Assembly: GCA_018398805.1 (NCBI GenBank)
Contig: JAGFBZ010000712.1
Span: forward strand, 186,001-250,000
Source of the DNA: Hirundichthys speculiger
Lineage: Eukaryota; Chordata; Actinopteri; Beloniformes; Exocoetidae
Length of the DNA stretch: 64,000 bases
Reading direction: 5' to 3'
A program made the translations under genes and the position numbers. Positions 52,127-62,800 of this stretch are shown one piece after another. Under the pieces are notes generated by a model. The model did not search any database and had not been told where the DNA came from. It saw nothing but the letters and a program-made list of their open reading frames with translations. Position 1 is the first letter of the stretch. Every line of letters starts with the position of its first letter.

Positions 52127-52574
52127 AACAAAATAAATACAGTTATCTTGTGGTCACTGAACTAAGGTGGGTGTGTGCAGTATGAGGAAAAAGATACAGC
52201 CACAACAAGTATTATTATCTTCAAAATAAAATGATTATACTCTGTCACCCCTCTGTCAGCTTTTCTCTCCGCAGCCTTTGAAGGTGGCAACATCAAGCGT
52301 TACCAAACTTAACTGTGGGTTCCACGTGTCACGTCACAGCGTAGCCTCCCACAAAAACTTTTTACGTCTCACAGTAACCGTCAATCAAACCGCTGGAGCT
52401 ACACAGCTAGAGCTAGCTAAAGAAAACATACACAGTTGCTGTTTCAAAGCGTGTAGGAAAACATTTGGTTGTTTTAGGTATAATGAAGGCACATCAGAAG
52501 CACCCATGTTGCTGCCACGCTGCTGTTTGAGCCCATTGTCCGCCCTGAATTCATCTCCAACATGTGAAGCTCCA
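52121..52574. other. No gene recognised
   Basis: A 99-codon plus frame (52278-52577) has no recognisable domain and is overlapped by a minus frame. Confidence 0.4.
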
Positions 52575-52810
52575 TGAAAAAATGCTAAGTAGCTAAAGCG
52601 ATGACACCATTTGACTGCAGTGCAGGTGTGCCCCCCTCCAATTATGAGTACATCTGTAGATGTATGGAGCAACAGAGACCAAAACTGTGTTTGTACCAGG
52701 CTGTAAATACGTTTATTTCTGCTGTAAAGCAGGACATTTTATCACAGAGGTCAGAGGAGCCGCCCCCTGGTGGTCAGTCAAGGAACAGCATGCAGTGCCA
52801 CTTCCTCTCC
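52575..52810 (-). repeat. Family R copy, minus orientation
   Basis: GCTAAGTAGCTAAAGCGATG, AACAGAGACCAAAACTGTG, CCAGGCTGTAAATACG, TTTATTTCTGCTGTAAAGC and CCCCCTGGTGGTCAGTCAAG are the reverse of the family core. Confidence 0.7.
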
Positions 52811-53619
52811 GGTGACAGGTTTAGCAATGACATGCTCTTCAGCGTTTTTGAGTTTTACAGCTATAGTCAACTTCTGAACAGGACCGTGAAGCTGAAGCTG
52901 GCTCCCGCTCAGAAACACACACTTGTTGTCTTTGGCAGACAGCTCCTCTTTCTCCTCCCGGTGCTCCGCCTCTCACACACTCAATTTTCATTTACGTCCA
53001 CTCTCTTGCCGTCTCTCTTTTCTCTCTCCTGCCTCCCTCCTCTCATCCCCGCGTCACCCTCCTGCCAATGCCAATGCCTAATGGCTTCGAGCAAGGCAGC
53101 CTGCGGCCCCCCTCGTCCACCTCCAGGAGGGATTCAATTGGATTGGAAGCTAATCAATCAAGGCAAGTATCGAGCTGTGATTGGATTTGGCCGGGGCCTA
53201 CGGGGGAGAGGTGGGTGGGCAAAGCGGGAGGTGGGGGGTGGCGGTTTGATTTTAGCTCTGCTCCAATGAAGGTGGATCTGACGTGTTATTGCTGTGGACA
53301 TGCAGGACGGATGGACTCTGTGGGTGTGTGTGGGTGTGTGTGGGTGTGTGGGAGGGAGGGTGGATGGCGTGTGTGATTGTGGTTGACATGTGTCACGGTC
53401 TGAGGTTTTGAAGCAGCGCCAGCTGACCGATGTCCACAGAAGTTCAGCTGTCTGACATTCAGAAGATGAAAACTGTCCCTGTCTCATGTTCCAGCTCACA
53501 TTTAAAAGATGAAGCTAATCACATTTTTTTAAAGGAAAATCAAACAGGGGACTAGCTTAAATCCTGTATTTGTGTGTGTGTGTGTGTGATCATAGAAGGT
53601 CTTAGTTGTAGGCAAACAC
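52811..53619. other. No gene; possible conserved core at about 53060-53200; (GT)n at 53571-53588
   Basis: GCCAATGCCTAATGGCTTCG and GGATTGGAAGCTAATCAATC occur in non-repetitive GC-rich sequence. A long plus frame through here (to 53269) begins inside family R and has no domain, so it is not a gene. Confidence 0.3.
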
Positions 53620-54235
53620 AAACTCAGACAAACTATAACTTTTTACTTTCATTATTTCGTTAACAAAAATGGAGCCAAACGTGCACTTAGCAGTTGTAGA
53701 TCCACCTTTAGCAGCAGTAGCTAGCAGTTGCTGTTTTCTGTCTGACTTCATCAGTCTCTCTCCTGGTTGTTCTTCTATACAGCATTGCTTCAGTTCATTT
53801 AGGTTTGTGAACATTCATTTAGCATCTTCAAGGTCCCACCACGCCATTTCAGTTGAGGTTATGTCGGCTCATTTGCTGCTGTGTTTGGGATCGTTGCCCT
53901 GCCACCATTTCAACCAAGCGTTAGCCGTCAGACAGAGAATACTGGTGTCCGGTGGAGTTCATGGTCCACTCAGAAACTAGAAGCCCAGTTTAGTCCAGAT
54001 GTGGCTACAGCTTCACCAGGTCATTTATGTTGCACATGAAGCAACTCAATTCACCAACCAAAGTAAGTCACACTCCCAAATCATCACCCTTCCACCACCG
54101 TGCTTGACAGTGCGTATGAGGAGTTTAAAGGGATGTCCACTCCTGGGAGGATTGGCAACTGTTATGAATCATCTTTCCCACTGCAGGTCTAGAAGTGGTT
54201 TTGTAACGCCCTCTGCATCTCTATCTTAGAGGTTT
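53620..54235 (-). pseudogene. Tc1-related transposon relic, composite
   Basis: The left part (53640-53900: GGAGCCAAACGTGCACTTAG, CAGCATTGCTTCAGTTCATT, AAGGTCCCACCACGCC) matches a common non-autonomous fish repeat. The right part (53955-54235) is lineage A Tc1 on the minus strand: GGAGTTCATGGTCCACTC, CAAATCATCACCCTTCCACC, ACCGTGCTTGACAG, then after a deletion GGATGTCCACTCCTGGGAGG and TGTAACGCC. No frame remains open. Confidence 0.6.
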
Positions 54236-54711
54236 TCGGTACAATCCAACAACCCGAAAAGGGCTCCAACCCAACCCGAATCGGGTCTCAGGTCCATTCA
54301 AAAGACGTGACTCCGGGTTCGGATCAGAATTGGTACAGTTAGTCTCGGGTCTGGTCGGTGCTCTCTGACAGGCTGGGTTTACTCGAGAGAGGTCAAGATA
54401 TTGTTGGTGGAAGTGTCAAGGTCAAGCAAAAGTAAACAAACAGTAGTTTGGTTTAGCCAAGGTCAGGACTTGGGGCAATTAAATGATTATTCATTATCGT
54501 GGCGTGTTTGTCATGAAACAATCGTGTTGTCGTAGCGTGTTATTACCGGTTTGCCCGGCAGCTGTAAAGCACAACGGATCACCAACATGACAACGCTGGA
54601 TGAGACAATATGTTCACAACACATCCTGACTGGTGTAGGCTATTAGTGTTAACAGTTGCTACTAATAACATATGTATCCACAAAGAAAAATAACAACGTG
54701 GTTTTATTGTT
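54236..54711. other. No gene recognised
   Basis: The stretch 54240-54390 has repeated CCCGA/GGGTC words (GGGTTCGGATCAG, GGGTCTCAGG) of unclear origin. No coding signal. Confidence 0.4.
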
Positions 54712-54719
54712 GTTTACAT

Positions 54720-55647
54720 CAGGGTTATAATAGTTTTGGTTTTTATTTAGTTTTTAGTTAAGTTTTTCAAATTCAGTTAGTTTTAATTCGCAGTTCTGCT
54801 AGTTTTTATTCGTTTTAGTTTTGAAATACTTAGTTTTAGTTTAGTTTTTATTAGTTTTAGTGTTAGTTTTAGTTTTATTTTGTAAATTAGGGTTGTAATT
54901 TAGGTTCGAGTGAAGCACTGAATTTTTTGAAGGCTATCGAGTTATATAGTCGTGTTTACATTCCGGTCTCAATAAACACATTTATCAATGCATCTTCCCA
55001 CTTGTGGTGTTTCTGCGTATTTACTGACCAGCAGCTATCTGGTCTCCATGGAAACAGTCCATTATAGTTGCTGTTTTCTCCCGTTCTTTCCCAACGCTGA
55101 CTGGCCTGCAGCTGTAGCTTCTCTTTCCAGGAGGCTAGCTTAGGCTAGCTTATCCAGGTAGTCTTGGTTAGCCTTCTTGTGTGAGCTTTTCAAATGGACT
55201 TTCAGATTCGTGGGGTTTTTTTCCCCTTGAGAAGTATTCCACACATTGTATCACCTGCTTCTACAACAAGGTACTTATTTTAATCGTACCTAAACACAGT
55301 CATAGTCAAAGAAATCCCAAATAGGACTGTGCCGCTTTCTCCTAACTTTTGCCGCAGCCATCACTGCTGATCACTTTTCTTTTTTTTTTTTGCGGTTGTT
55401 GTTGTACGGCGGAGCGAAGTTAATAGATTTCAAACATTTTTAAGAAAAAAAATTACAAATACAAAAATTGAATGTCGTTCTTGATATTATTATAGTTAGT
55501 TTTAGTTCGTTTTATAAACACATAATACAGTTTCAGTTAGTTATCGTTTTTTTTAAAACTCTCGTTTTTTTAACTTCAGTTAACGAAAATGTTTTTTCAA
55601 TTCTAGTTTTTGTTATTTCATTCGTTTTCGTTAACGATAATAAACTG
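54720..55647 (-). mobile_element. hAT element with perfect 8-bp duplication
   Basis: The left end CAGGGTTATAATAG and right end CGATAATAAACTG are imperfect inverted copies. GTTTACAT flanks both (54712-54719 and 55648-55655). The ends contain many TTAGTTTT and GTTTTTATT words. The interior carries a minus-strand BED-finger remnant. Confidence 0.85.
55140..55361 (-). pseudogene. hAT transposase BED zinc finger remnant
   Basis: From ATG at 55361 the minus strand reads MAAAKVRRKRHSPIWDFFDY. After stops and shifts come VPCC, KNPTNLKVHLKSSHKKANQD and YLDKL. W and F, then C..C, then a VHLKSSH histidine pair, are the BED-finger pattern (SxVWxxF...CxxC...LxxHLxxxH). The rest of the transposase is absent. 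It lies wholly inside the 54720-55647 element. Confidence 0.65.
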
Positions 55648-55825
55648 GTTTACATCACGTATCCTAGCAGCAACTTAACCAGGTAGAAGAAGAGAACTTT
55701 TAGGAAAAGTAAATCAAGTTTTATTCAAGGCTAGACAACTTTTAACATGAGCAGCTATGGGCTGTATTGTCTCGGTTCTATTTAGGTATCTGAAGGTTAG
55801 GTTCATGGTTGGAAACTAAAGACCT

Positions 55826-55900
55826 ATGCTGATGTCTTTCCTTAGTGGCATTGTATTGTGTGTACACACACAATGGAATACGCCAGACCAGCACACGACC
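55826..55900 (-). pseudogene. Tc1-type transposase start fragment (lineage A)
   Basis: GCTGATGTCTTTCCTTAG then TGGCATTGTATTGTG is the reverse complement of the lineage A start (ATGCC...AAAGACATCAGC). Upstream leader words (GAATACGCCAGACCAGC) follow. Confidence 0.6.
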
Positions 55901-57047
55901 AAGACATCATCTTCACCAGCAGCGCCTGTCCACGGTTACCGCGCCCTCCTGAATACACCTCCGCTTCTCGGCAGATGCGGCGGTCCGATCTCCCCAGCGG
56001 GGCCTCGGACCCCTGAACGCAGCACGGCCGAGTGTCAGTGAACGTCACCCGTCTCCATTCTCCGTGGACATCTGCAACCGAGCGGAAAAACCGAGATCAA
56101 TCATTCGCACGAAAAGTCCGAGTCAGTCATAAGTGAGTATTTATGAGTGATGGCTGCATTAGAGCCTCCGCCGTGACAGTTATGATGCTAAAAGATCTCT
56201 GACTCCCCCCCGACCCCCCGTCCCTCTCCCAAACACACACATACGAGAGCTAGTTAGAATAATAGATGACGTGTCGTTACTTTTTCATCAGAATGTGTTT
56301 ATTTTACACACATACACACTGGTCTGAGCTGCTCTGACAGCCGTGGTGAGCTGCAGCCACAGATAATGCTGTAAGGAGCTGCTCAATACTAATTCACTCA
56401 CTCTAACCTGCTTAGCACTGACCAGTCACTCTCCGTGTGTGTGTGTGTGTGTGAAAGAGAGAGAGAGACGGAGAGAGGAAAGAGTGTGTTTGGATGTTTT
56501 CCTTTTCAGTGTAAGTGAATGTGTGCGTGTAAACCATTTAGTGTTGCCTACATATTTCTTCGCTGTAACTTGAGGCGCAGCTGCAGACCAGATCAATACA
56601 AATGTTTCTTTGTTGATGAAGATGTGTCCGCCGTGCGTGTGTTTGTGCGTGCATGTGTGTGTGTGTGTGTGTCGAGGGTGTAGAGGGTGGTCACTTAAGC
56701 TGACCACAGTGGTCAGTCAGTGGACGATTTACACGGGCCACAAAACCCACTCGCGTACACTCGCGGTAGATGAGCACGTCTAAAACTGAACTCTCCCTCT
56801 GGTCCAAAACTTTCTGTTTCTACTCCGACTGTCTTTTCTCTCCGTCTCGCTCCGGGAGTCTGTCGTAGTAAAAGACCCTGTTATCATGCCTTCATCCTAA
56901 CTCTCACCATTTTTTTTTGTATTTTTCTATAAAAGCTAAATAAACTAAGTTTAGCCACCAAGAAAAGAAACAAAAGAGCCGAGACTTCAAGTGTCTTTCA
57001 GAAGGGAACGATGGACGATTGTGAGCAGTTTGTCCTGACCAGAAACA
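55901..57047. other. No gene; possible conserved core at 56060-56215; (GT)n at 56435-56453 and 56655-56672
   Basis: GAGATCAATCATTCGCACG, CATAAGTGAGTATTTATGAG and GTGACAGTTATGATGC are non-repetitive and motif-dense. GT repeats lie further right. No exon is supportable. Confidence 0.35.
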
Positions 57048-57315
57048 ATGTTATGGTGTGAGTTGTGCACGGTGGGTCTGTGGTTTTGGTTTTGGTTTTG
57101 GTGAGGGGTTTAGACTCGGTTCCCATGTCCTGAGTCTCTTGTTTCATGTGTTACTTTGAAGTCCTGTCTTGTCTTTATCGGTTTCTGCTTCTCCTTCCCT
57201 GTGTTTTCTTGATTGCTTGCACCTGTCCCTCGTTTGTTCCTGTGTTCCTGCCTCTTTGTCCTGTCTCCCTGGCACCGGAGTTTTCAGTTAAGTCTGGATT
57301 TTTTGCCTTTTGGTT
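57048..57315 (+). repeat. Dispersed family W, copy 2
   Basis: TTATGGTGTGAGTTGTGCAC, TGTCCTGAGTCTCTTGTTTC, AAGTCCTGTCTTGTCTTTAT and TTCTCCTTCCCTGTGTTTTC parallel the minus-strand copy at 4497-4806. A frame through it is fortuitous. Confidence 0.6.
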
Positions 57316-57321
57316 GAAATA

Positions 57322-58175
57322 TATGGAGCCCCGTCTGGGTCGTAATTCAATGAATAAATGAGTCTATTATTATGAAATACAGGCGTTTATTATTATGAAA
57401 TATTTCCCATTATTATGATAATGGTTTTGATTTTCATAAGAATGAGCTTTTACATAATAATGGCTTTGTTTTTGATAAGAATGATTTTTGTGTCAATCAC
57501 AGCAGAGAGGGCGGAGCCATTTATGTGATTGGCTGCTCTTTCATTCAGGCATAAGCAGCAGAACAGTGAATATCAATAGTGGGCGAGAGGTGAAGTGTAT
57601 ATACTCCAGGGCAGTAGGTGGCAGAATGCACCTCAGTTTACGGTTAAAAGTTGACATCGACTAAAAAACGTCAAGGTTTCCCATAGCTCAGTCCAAGCTG
57701 CCATACCTACAAACGGACTAGGAGCGCACCTTGATGACGCCACGGCCCGCTGCTAACGGGACTTCACGGCCAAAACTAGTTGATGTCAGAGCGTAGAATG
57801 GAGAAGGATCAGCCAATGAGCATGCAGGTCAACCACTGGTCCCTCCCAGTGGCAAAATATCATTATTATGTAAAAGCTCATTCTTATGAAAAATGAAGCT
57901 ATTTTGTAAAAACTCATTCTTAGATTAAAAAAAAAAGCTATTCTGAAATAAACTATTATGCATTAAACTAAGATTAAATAATAATAAAAATATATTTCAT
58001 AATAGCTAAAATTTTTTCATAAGAATTGGAAATATTTAATAATAATACACATATAGTTCATAATAATGGGAAATATTTCATAATAATGGATACGTATTTC
58101 ATAATAATAAATGCCTGTATTTCATAATAATAGACTCATTTATTCATTGAATTATGACCCAAACAGGACTCCATA
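57322..58175. mobile_element. 854-bp TIR element with TATGGAG termini
   Basis: The left end TATGGAGCCCCGTCTGGGTC and the reverse complement of the right end, TATGGAGTCCTGTTTGGGTC, continue together through AATTCAATGAATAAATGAGT and a TATTATGAAATACAGGC block for at least 80 bp. Sub-terminal TTCATAATAAT words repeat many times. Flanks GAAATA (57316-57321) and GCAATA (58176-58181) give a 6-bp duplication with one mismatch. No transposase is visible in the central 400 bp. Confidence 0.85.
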
Positions 58176-58628
58176 GCAATAAAGTTAAGTCTAGTTGGAA
58201 TCTCCTACATTTGGGTCCTCCTTACCTCTCACAACACAACAAACAGGTCTGAACAGTTTGTCAAGAAACACCATCATAGACCAGGAACCAGTGGAGGTAT
58301 GTGAAAGTCCACCTGGCTCTTCGACGGTAGCTGTGATGCTCACGTCGTCCGGTCTGTCACCGGACATGTTGGTTTCATGTCCCCCCAGATCTAAATCCCT
58401 TCCAGAGCCGGAGTTCACCCGTCAGAAACTGGGCTGACAAGCAGAGAATTACAGCCTGTGATCAGCTCAGGGTACCAGGACAGCAGGAATGGATCTCCAT
58501 CAGTCAGGAGCTGACCCACAAATTCATATCCAGCATTTGGAGTCATTTATAGAAGGTGTGAAGAGTTGTCATCGATGTAAATCACACACTTTAATCTTTA
58601 ATGAACCTGATCTTTGTTAAATGTTTTA
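58176..58628. other. No gene recognised
   Basis: Two overlapping frames on opposite strands (58191-58437) have no domain. Confidence 0.45.
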
Positions 58629-58839
58629 CAGGGGTGGGCCCAGTCTTGGAGGGCCGCTGTCCTGCATGTCTTAGATGTTTCCTGCCTCAACACACCTGAT
58701 TGTAATGAATGGATCACCATCAGCTTGTTATTCAGGTCTGCACAAGACCGTTAACGATCCATTCGTTTGAATCAGGGAATCATCTGAATCAGGGAAACAG
58801 GGCAGTCCCAGCCCTCCAGGACTGGGACTGCCACCCCTG
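58629..58839. mobile_element. Palindromic hAT MITE (CAGGGGTGGGC type)
   Basis: Ends CAGGGGTGGGCCCAGTC and GACTGCCACCCCTG are inverted. Inside, CTGCCTCAACACACCTGATT and a CTGAATCAGGGAAACAGG block also mirror each other. This is a very common 210-bp fish MITE. The flanking octamers differ, so the duplication is not preserved. Confidence 0.75.
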
Positions 58840-59547
58840 GTCCACTCTGTACCATGACTGTAGTAGAAGATCATGCATGATCAACATGAAATTAGACGCT
58901 TCTGGACTGTCAGGAAGACGAAGGGGCTGATGGGATGTTTTAATGCGTCTCCCAACATCTTGATTTCTGTATTGTTGTCACTTGCAGAGGTTCTGTGCAG
59001 CTCTATTAGCGTATTTAATTCACACATCGCTCATGTGGCGTGTTGAGTCCACAGGAGTCCTCCTGGTCAATATTTCCTCGTTTGTGCCAGAGTAGGCAAC
59101 GTGCAGTTGAATCGAGTGCATGCAGATGAAGGTAAGAGGGCAGTTAATAATTAATAAGCGTTGTGATTAGATTTGGATCAGGGACACCATCAATGTGTCC
59201 GTTGTGTTCGTTTGGAGTCTAAAGGTTGAAGAACAACACCTCACGTGGTCTCCGCTGAACGATATTACAGATAAAGTCAATCAACTCCTAATTCCAGGAG
59301 TTAGGGACCGTTTACTGAAGGCGGAGAGCTGGACAAACCCCTGTGATGTCACCTAAAGGTGTCTGAAGAGGGCGTTTGAAGCCGAGGTCTACAGCTTAGT
59401 TTATGTTAACCCGGGATGATCACTGACATCACTTTACGTTCACATGAACCAAATCTGTCCAAACATCCTCACGGATGGCTTCAGCATGCGCGGTGATGTC
59501 GCGCTAAAACGTAATCATGACAATTCACAATTTGAGCCAGATGAATC
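58840..59547. other. No gene; possible conserved core at about 58940-59175
   Basis: CTCTATTAGCGTATTTAATTC, trimmed here to CTATTAGCGTATTTAATT, and GCAGTTAATAATTAATAAG plus GTGATTAGATTTGGATC occur in non-repetitive sequence. A pseudo-exon bounded by CTTGCAG (58987) and GAAGGTAAGAG (59130) has stops in all three frames. Confidence 0.35.
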
Positions 59548-60430
59548 CTGGCATTGTCATCTTGGAATATGCCCGTGCCATCAGGGAAGAATAAATCCAT
59601 TGATGGAATAACCTGGTCATTCAGTATATTCAGGTAGTCAGCTGACCTCATTCTTTGAGCTCATACTGTTGCTGAACCTGGACCTGACCAACTGCAGCAA
59701 CCCCAGATCAGAACACTGCCCCCACAGGCTGGTACAGTAGGCACTAGGCATGATGGGAGCATCACTTCATCTGCCTCTCTTCTTACCCTGATGCTCCCAT
59801 CACTCTGGAACAGGGTCAATCTGGACTCATCAGACCACATGACCTTCTTCCATTGCTCCAGAGTCCAATCTTTATGCTCCCTAGCAAATTGAAGCCTTTT
59901 TTTTCCAGTTAGTCTCACTGATTAGTGGTTTTCTTAAGGCTACACAGCTGTTCAGTCCCAATCCCTTGAGTTCCCTTTGCATTGTGTGTGTGGAAATGCT
60001 CTTACTTTCAACTATTAACTATGTTTACTATTAAACAGCCCTGAGTTCTACTGTTGTTTTACTTCAATTTGACCTCCTGGAAGACAATGGGTCCCTACTT
60101 ATCCTTCTAGTTCTTTAATAATGCGTTGGAACTGTTCTGAACCCAATTTTGGTAGTTTCTGCAATCTCCTTAGATGTTTTCTCTGCTTGATGCTGCCAAT
60201 GATTTGACCCTTCTCAAACAGACCAATATCTTTTCCACGACCAGGGGATGTGTCTTTTGACATGGTGGTTTAGGAAATGAGAAGCAACTCATTGCACCAG
60301 TTGGGGTTAAATAACTTGTTGCCAGCAGAAAGATAATCACCCATGCAGTAATTATCCAATAGGAGGCTCACACATATTCGCTTAGTTAAATCCAGGTGGA
60401 AATTTTTTTTTTGGCCGGGCAGTGAATGTA
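59548..60430 (-). pseudogene. Tc1-type transposase (lineage D), best preserved
   Basis: On the minus strand ATG at 60263 begins MSKDTSPGRGKDIGLFEKGQ. After shifts comes a KEIAETTKIG-like helix-turn-helix, then RLTGKKRLQFAREHKDWTLE, VMWSDESRLTLFQSD (first catalytic D) and CGGSVLIWGCCSWSGPG. In another frame follow [20 protein letters not shown] and [15 protein letters not shown] (second catalytic D). The reading stops before the glutamate expected about 34 residues further on. One transposon end survives near 60410-60426 as a T-run followed by GGCCGGGCAGTG. Frameshifts and the missing third catalytic residue make it inactive. Confidence 0.85.
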
Positions 60431-60639
60431 TTTATTTAGTGCATATAAAAAGAACCAAGGCTAGCCAAAGTGCTTTATAAGCTGAAAATAAAGCTCAAAA
60501 ACCAAAATTTATATGATAATATTGTAAATTTAGAAACCCGACCCACCTGCTGAGGTCCAGGTATTAAACATGGTTTGGTTTCTTGGAAAACTCACAAGCA
60601 AAAGATTAGTAATTCCAATAAAAAAAATCCTCTGCCACA
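60431..60639. other. No gene recognised
   Basis: Includes a TTTATTTAGTGCATATAAAA / AAGTGCTTTATAAGC region that may be another old repeat. Confidence 0.4.
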
Positions 60640-60760
60640 TGTTGGGAATCTCAACCTGTCCAGGGTGGACTCCTGCCTTTTGCCCAAAGAATGGTGGGAT
60701 AGACTCCAGCAGATCTTTATGACCCTGCAGAGGATTAAACTGGTAAGGATGTTGGGAATC
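60640..60760 (+). mobile_element. Retroelement 3' region fragment
   Basis: CAACCTGTCCAGGGTGGACT, CCTGCCTTTTGCCCAAAGA and GGGATAGACTCCAGCAGA, then GACCCTGCAGAGGATTAA match in order the common fish non-LTR/SINE 3' region, also present inverted at 16166-16262. Confidence 0.6.
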
Positions 60761-60877
60761 TCCTTTTGTCACGTTCTGCTCTAAAATGTGGTGTAAGCAC
60801 AAAAGAAACCTCCCACCCAGATGAATTACGCCAGAAGTAGCACCGTGAGTCAGGGGTACTTATGGGGTATAGGTTAA

Positions 60878-61101
60878 ATGGACTGCAATTATATAACCGC
60901 TTTATCCACACCAAGGTGCCCTCAGTGCGGTTTACAGTGGCCTCTTATTCACCCATTCACACACACACAAATACACAGCAGCTGCCAGACCCACTAGGGG
61001 GCAAGTTAGGGTTCAGTGTCTTGCCCAATGACACTTTGGCATGTGGACAGTTGGAGCCGGGTGACTGGACAACCCGCTCTACCAACTGAAGTACAGCCAC
61101 C
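60878..61101 (-). mobile_element. tRNA-derived SINE
   Basis: On the minus strand the head GGCTGTACTTCAGTTGGTAG followed by AGCGGGTTGTCCAGTC has an A-box like tRNA gene start. The B-box region found in relatives is deleted. The body has GCAAGACACTGAACCCTAAC and the tail end has AAGCGGTTATATAATTGCAG. This is a very common teleost SINE. Confidence 0.65.
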
Positions 61102-61253
61102 CAAACAACCAGGGCATCCAAAAGATGTGTCATAAACAGCAGAAGATTTACATTTGTCTCAGTCCTCATACCATTGGAAAAAGCATGGAGAAAAGTACGA
61201 GTAACAGCAGTGAAAGTAACAGGACTGAGTTTTTGTATTTGTGTTTTTATATA

Positions 61254-61558
61254 CAGTCATGGAAAAAATTATTAGACCACCATTTTTTCTTCACTTTCTT
61301 GTTCATTTTAATACCTGGTACCACTAAACGTCATCATGTGACTAAAACAGACATAAAAGCAGTGTTTTTGGCAGTACAACGCCATAGCTATTGAAGTAAA
61401 AACTCAAGTGATTTAGGTCATAATCAAGAAAAACATGGTAAATGGTAAGATATCATCTCTTAAATAAAACTCAAACAAATGTACCTTTAGTTGTACCAGG
61501 CATTAAAACGAACAAGAAACTGAAGACAACAAGGGTGGTCTAATAATTTTTTCCATGA

Positions 61559-61561
<3 letters not shown>
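61254..61561 (+). mobile_element. Mariner/Tc1-like MITE, copy B
   Basis: Ends CAGTCATGGAAAAAATTATT and AATAATTTTTTCCATGACTG are perfect inverted copies with TA on both sides. It lies in opposite orientation to copy A at 36823-37188 and is shorter by about 58 bp. A (TA)n microsatellite (61562-61593) follows immediately. Confidence 0.9.
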
Positions 61562-61593
<32 letters not shown>

Positions 61594-61594
<1 letters not shown>

Positions 61595-62034
61595 ACGCAA
61601 ATCTCATCAGTGTGCTTGAGTAAAGCATCGTTTAGAACTGCAGTGAAGGAAGAAGGAAAGGTCTGAGTGGCCATCTGATGTCCTCTCTTCACCGTACCAC
61701 TTCTATCCATCCATCCATACCTCGCTTACACCACACACATCTGTGTGTGTGTATGTGTGTGTATGACAATTTTCCATTGATCCCCTGTCATCCTGATCAC
61801 ATTACAACCTCCCCACCCCCGATTAGATCTACATTTTTAATTTTCCTCTGTGGATGACAGATAAGACGAGTATGGAGGATGGAGCAGGGAAGGAATGAGA
61901 GGAGAATTCTAGATGTGGATGAATATAGAGATCTGCAGGGGTCAGTGGGGTCAGTTAGGAAGGGGACGAGGGGGGGCTGATAAACAGTATGGATGGACGG
62001 CATGTCTACAAACTGGCTGTGATCAGCATTCACC
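61594..62034. other. No gene recognised
   Basis: Short GT/CA tracts near 61731-61765. No coding signal. Confidence 0.45.
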
Positions 62035-62800
62035 TAGAAGCAATTCCCTAAGTACCTCCTTACTGCTTCCACGGGACATAAGAGGATAAGATGCAACCAG
62101 GTGCTTCGGTAGATCAGTTCTTGATAAACTAATCATCATCTTGATTCTAACACCCAACCAAGCTAGATTCTATCATTATCTACTCAACTGCTGGTTAGCT
62201 TCATCATGAGTAGCAGTGCATGCCGTAATGCTGGACGTAGCATCCAGATTAGTTGACGGAGCAGTGGAGGGCAGAGTGTTGGGTAGGAAACCTGATGGTA
62301 CATCGATCTAGTGTTGGCCAGGAGGACCCACTCAGGCTCCAGCAGAGGCTCCATTTATTAAGCCTTCAAGTGTCATTCGACTGACTGTCGAAACAGTTTT
62401 ATGGTCAGAAAGCTACGTAGTGTTGCTTTAAAGTCCATTAAGAGCATGGAAGCACATCTGAGGTTCACAGAACATCATCTGAACAAACCACAAGACGTCT
62501 GGAACCATGTGCTGTTAACAGATGAAAAACATAGTAAAATCAAACACAGCTTTTCAACAGAAACACCTCATACCTTCTGTCAGACACGGTGGTGGAGCGG
62601 CGATGGCTGTTTTACAGCAGGACCCGGGCTCCTTGCAGTCATTGCGTAGATCATGAACTCCTCTGTATGTCAGAATATTCTAGAGACACGTCATCTATCT
62701 GACAAGACAAGCTTGGCAGAAACTGTTATCCCAAACGCATCAGTAAGTCTATGGGACCTTAAGAGAGCTGTGGATGTAGTCAAAGAAGTGAACTAGAGTA
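62035..62800 (+). pseudogene. Tc1-type transposon (lineage A), central transposase part
   Basis: The leader ACCTCCTTACTGCTTCC is at the left. From about 62401 the plus strand codes a degraded RKLRSVALKSI, then HLRFTEHHLNKPQDVWNHVL and LTDEKHSKI (first catalytic block, D retained), RHGGGAAMAV-like sequence in a shifted frame, and AACTCCTCTGTATGTCAG then TTCTAGAGACACGTC. The helix-turn-helix region and the last catalytic block are missing. Confidence 0.7.

Noticed and set aside
52601..53269. 222-codon plus-strand open frame
   Set aside because: It begins inside a family R repeat and crosses unrelated sequence, with no domain and no splice support.
58988..59133. Possible exon between CTTGCAG and GAAGGTAAGAG
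   Set aside because: All three plus frames contain stop codons.
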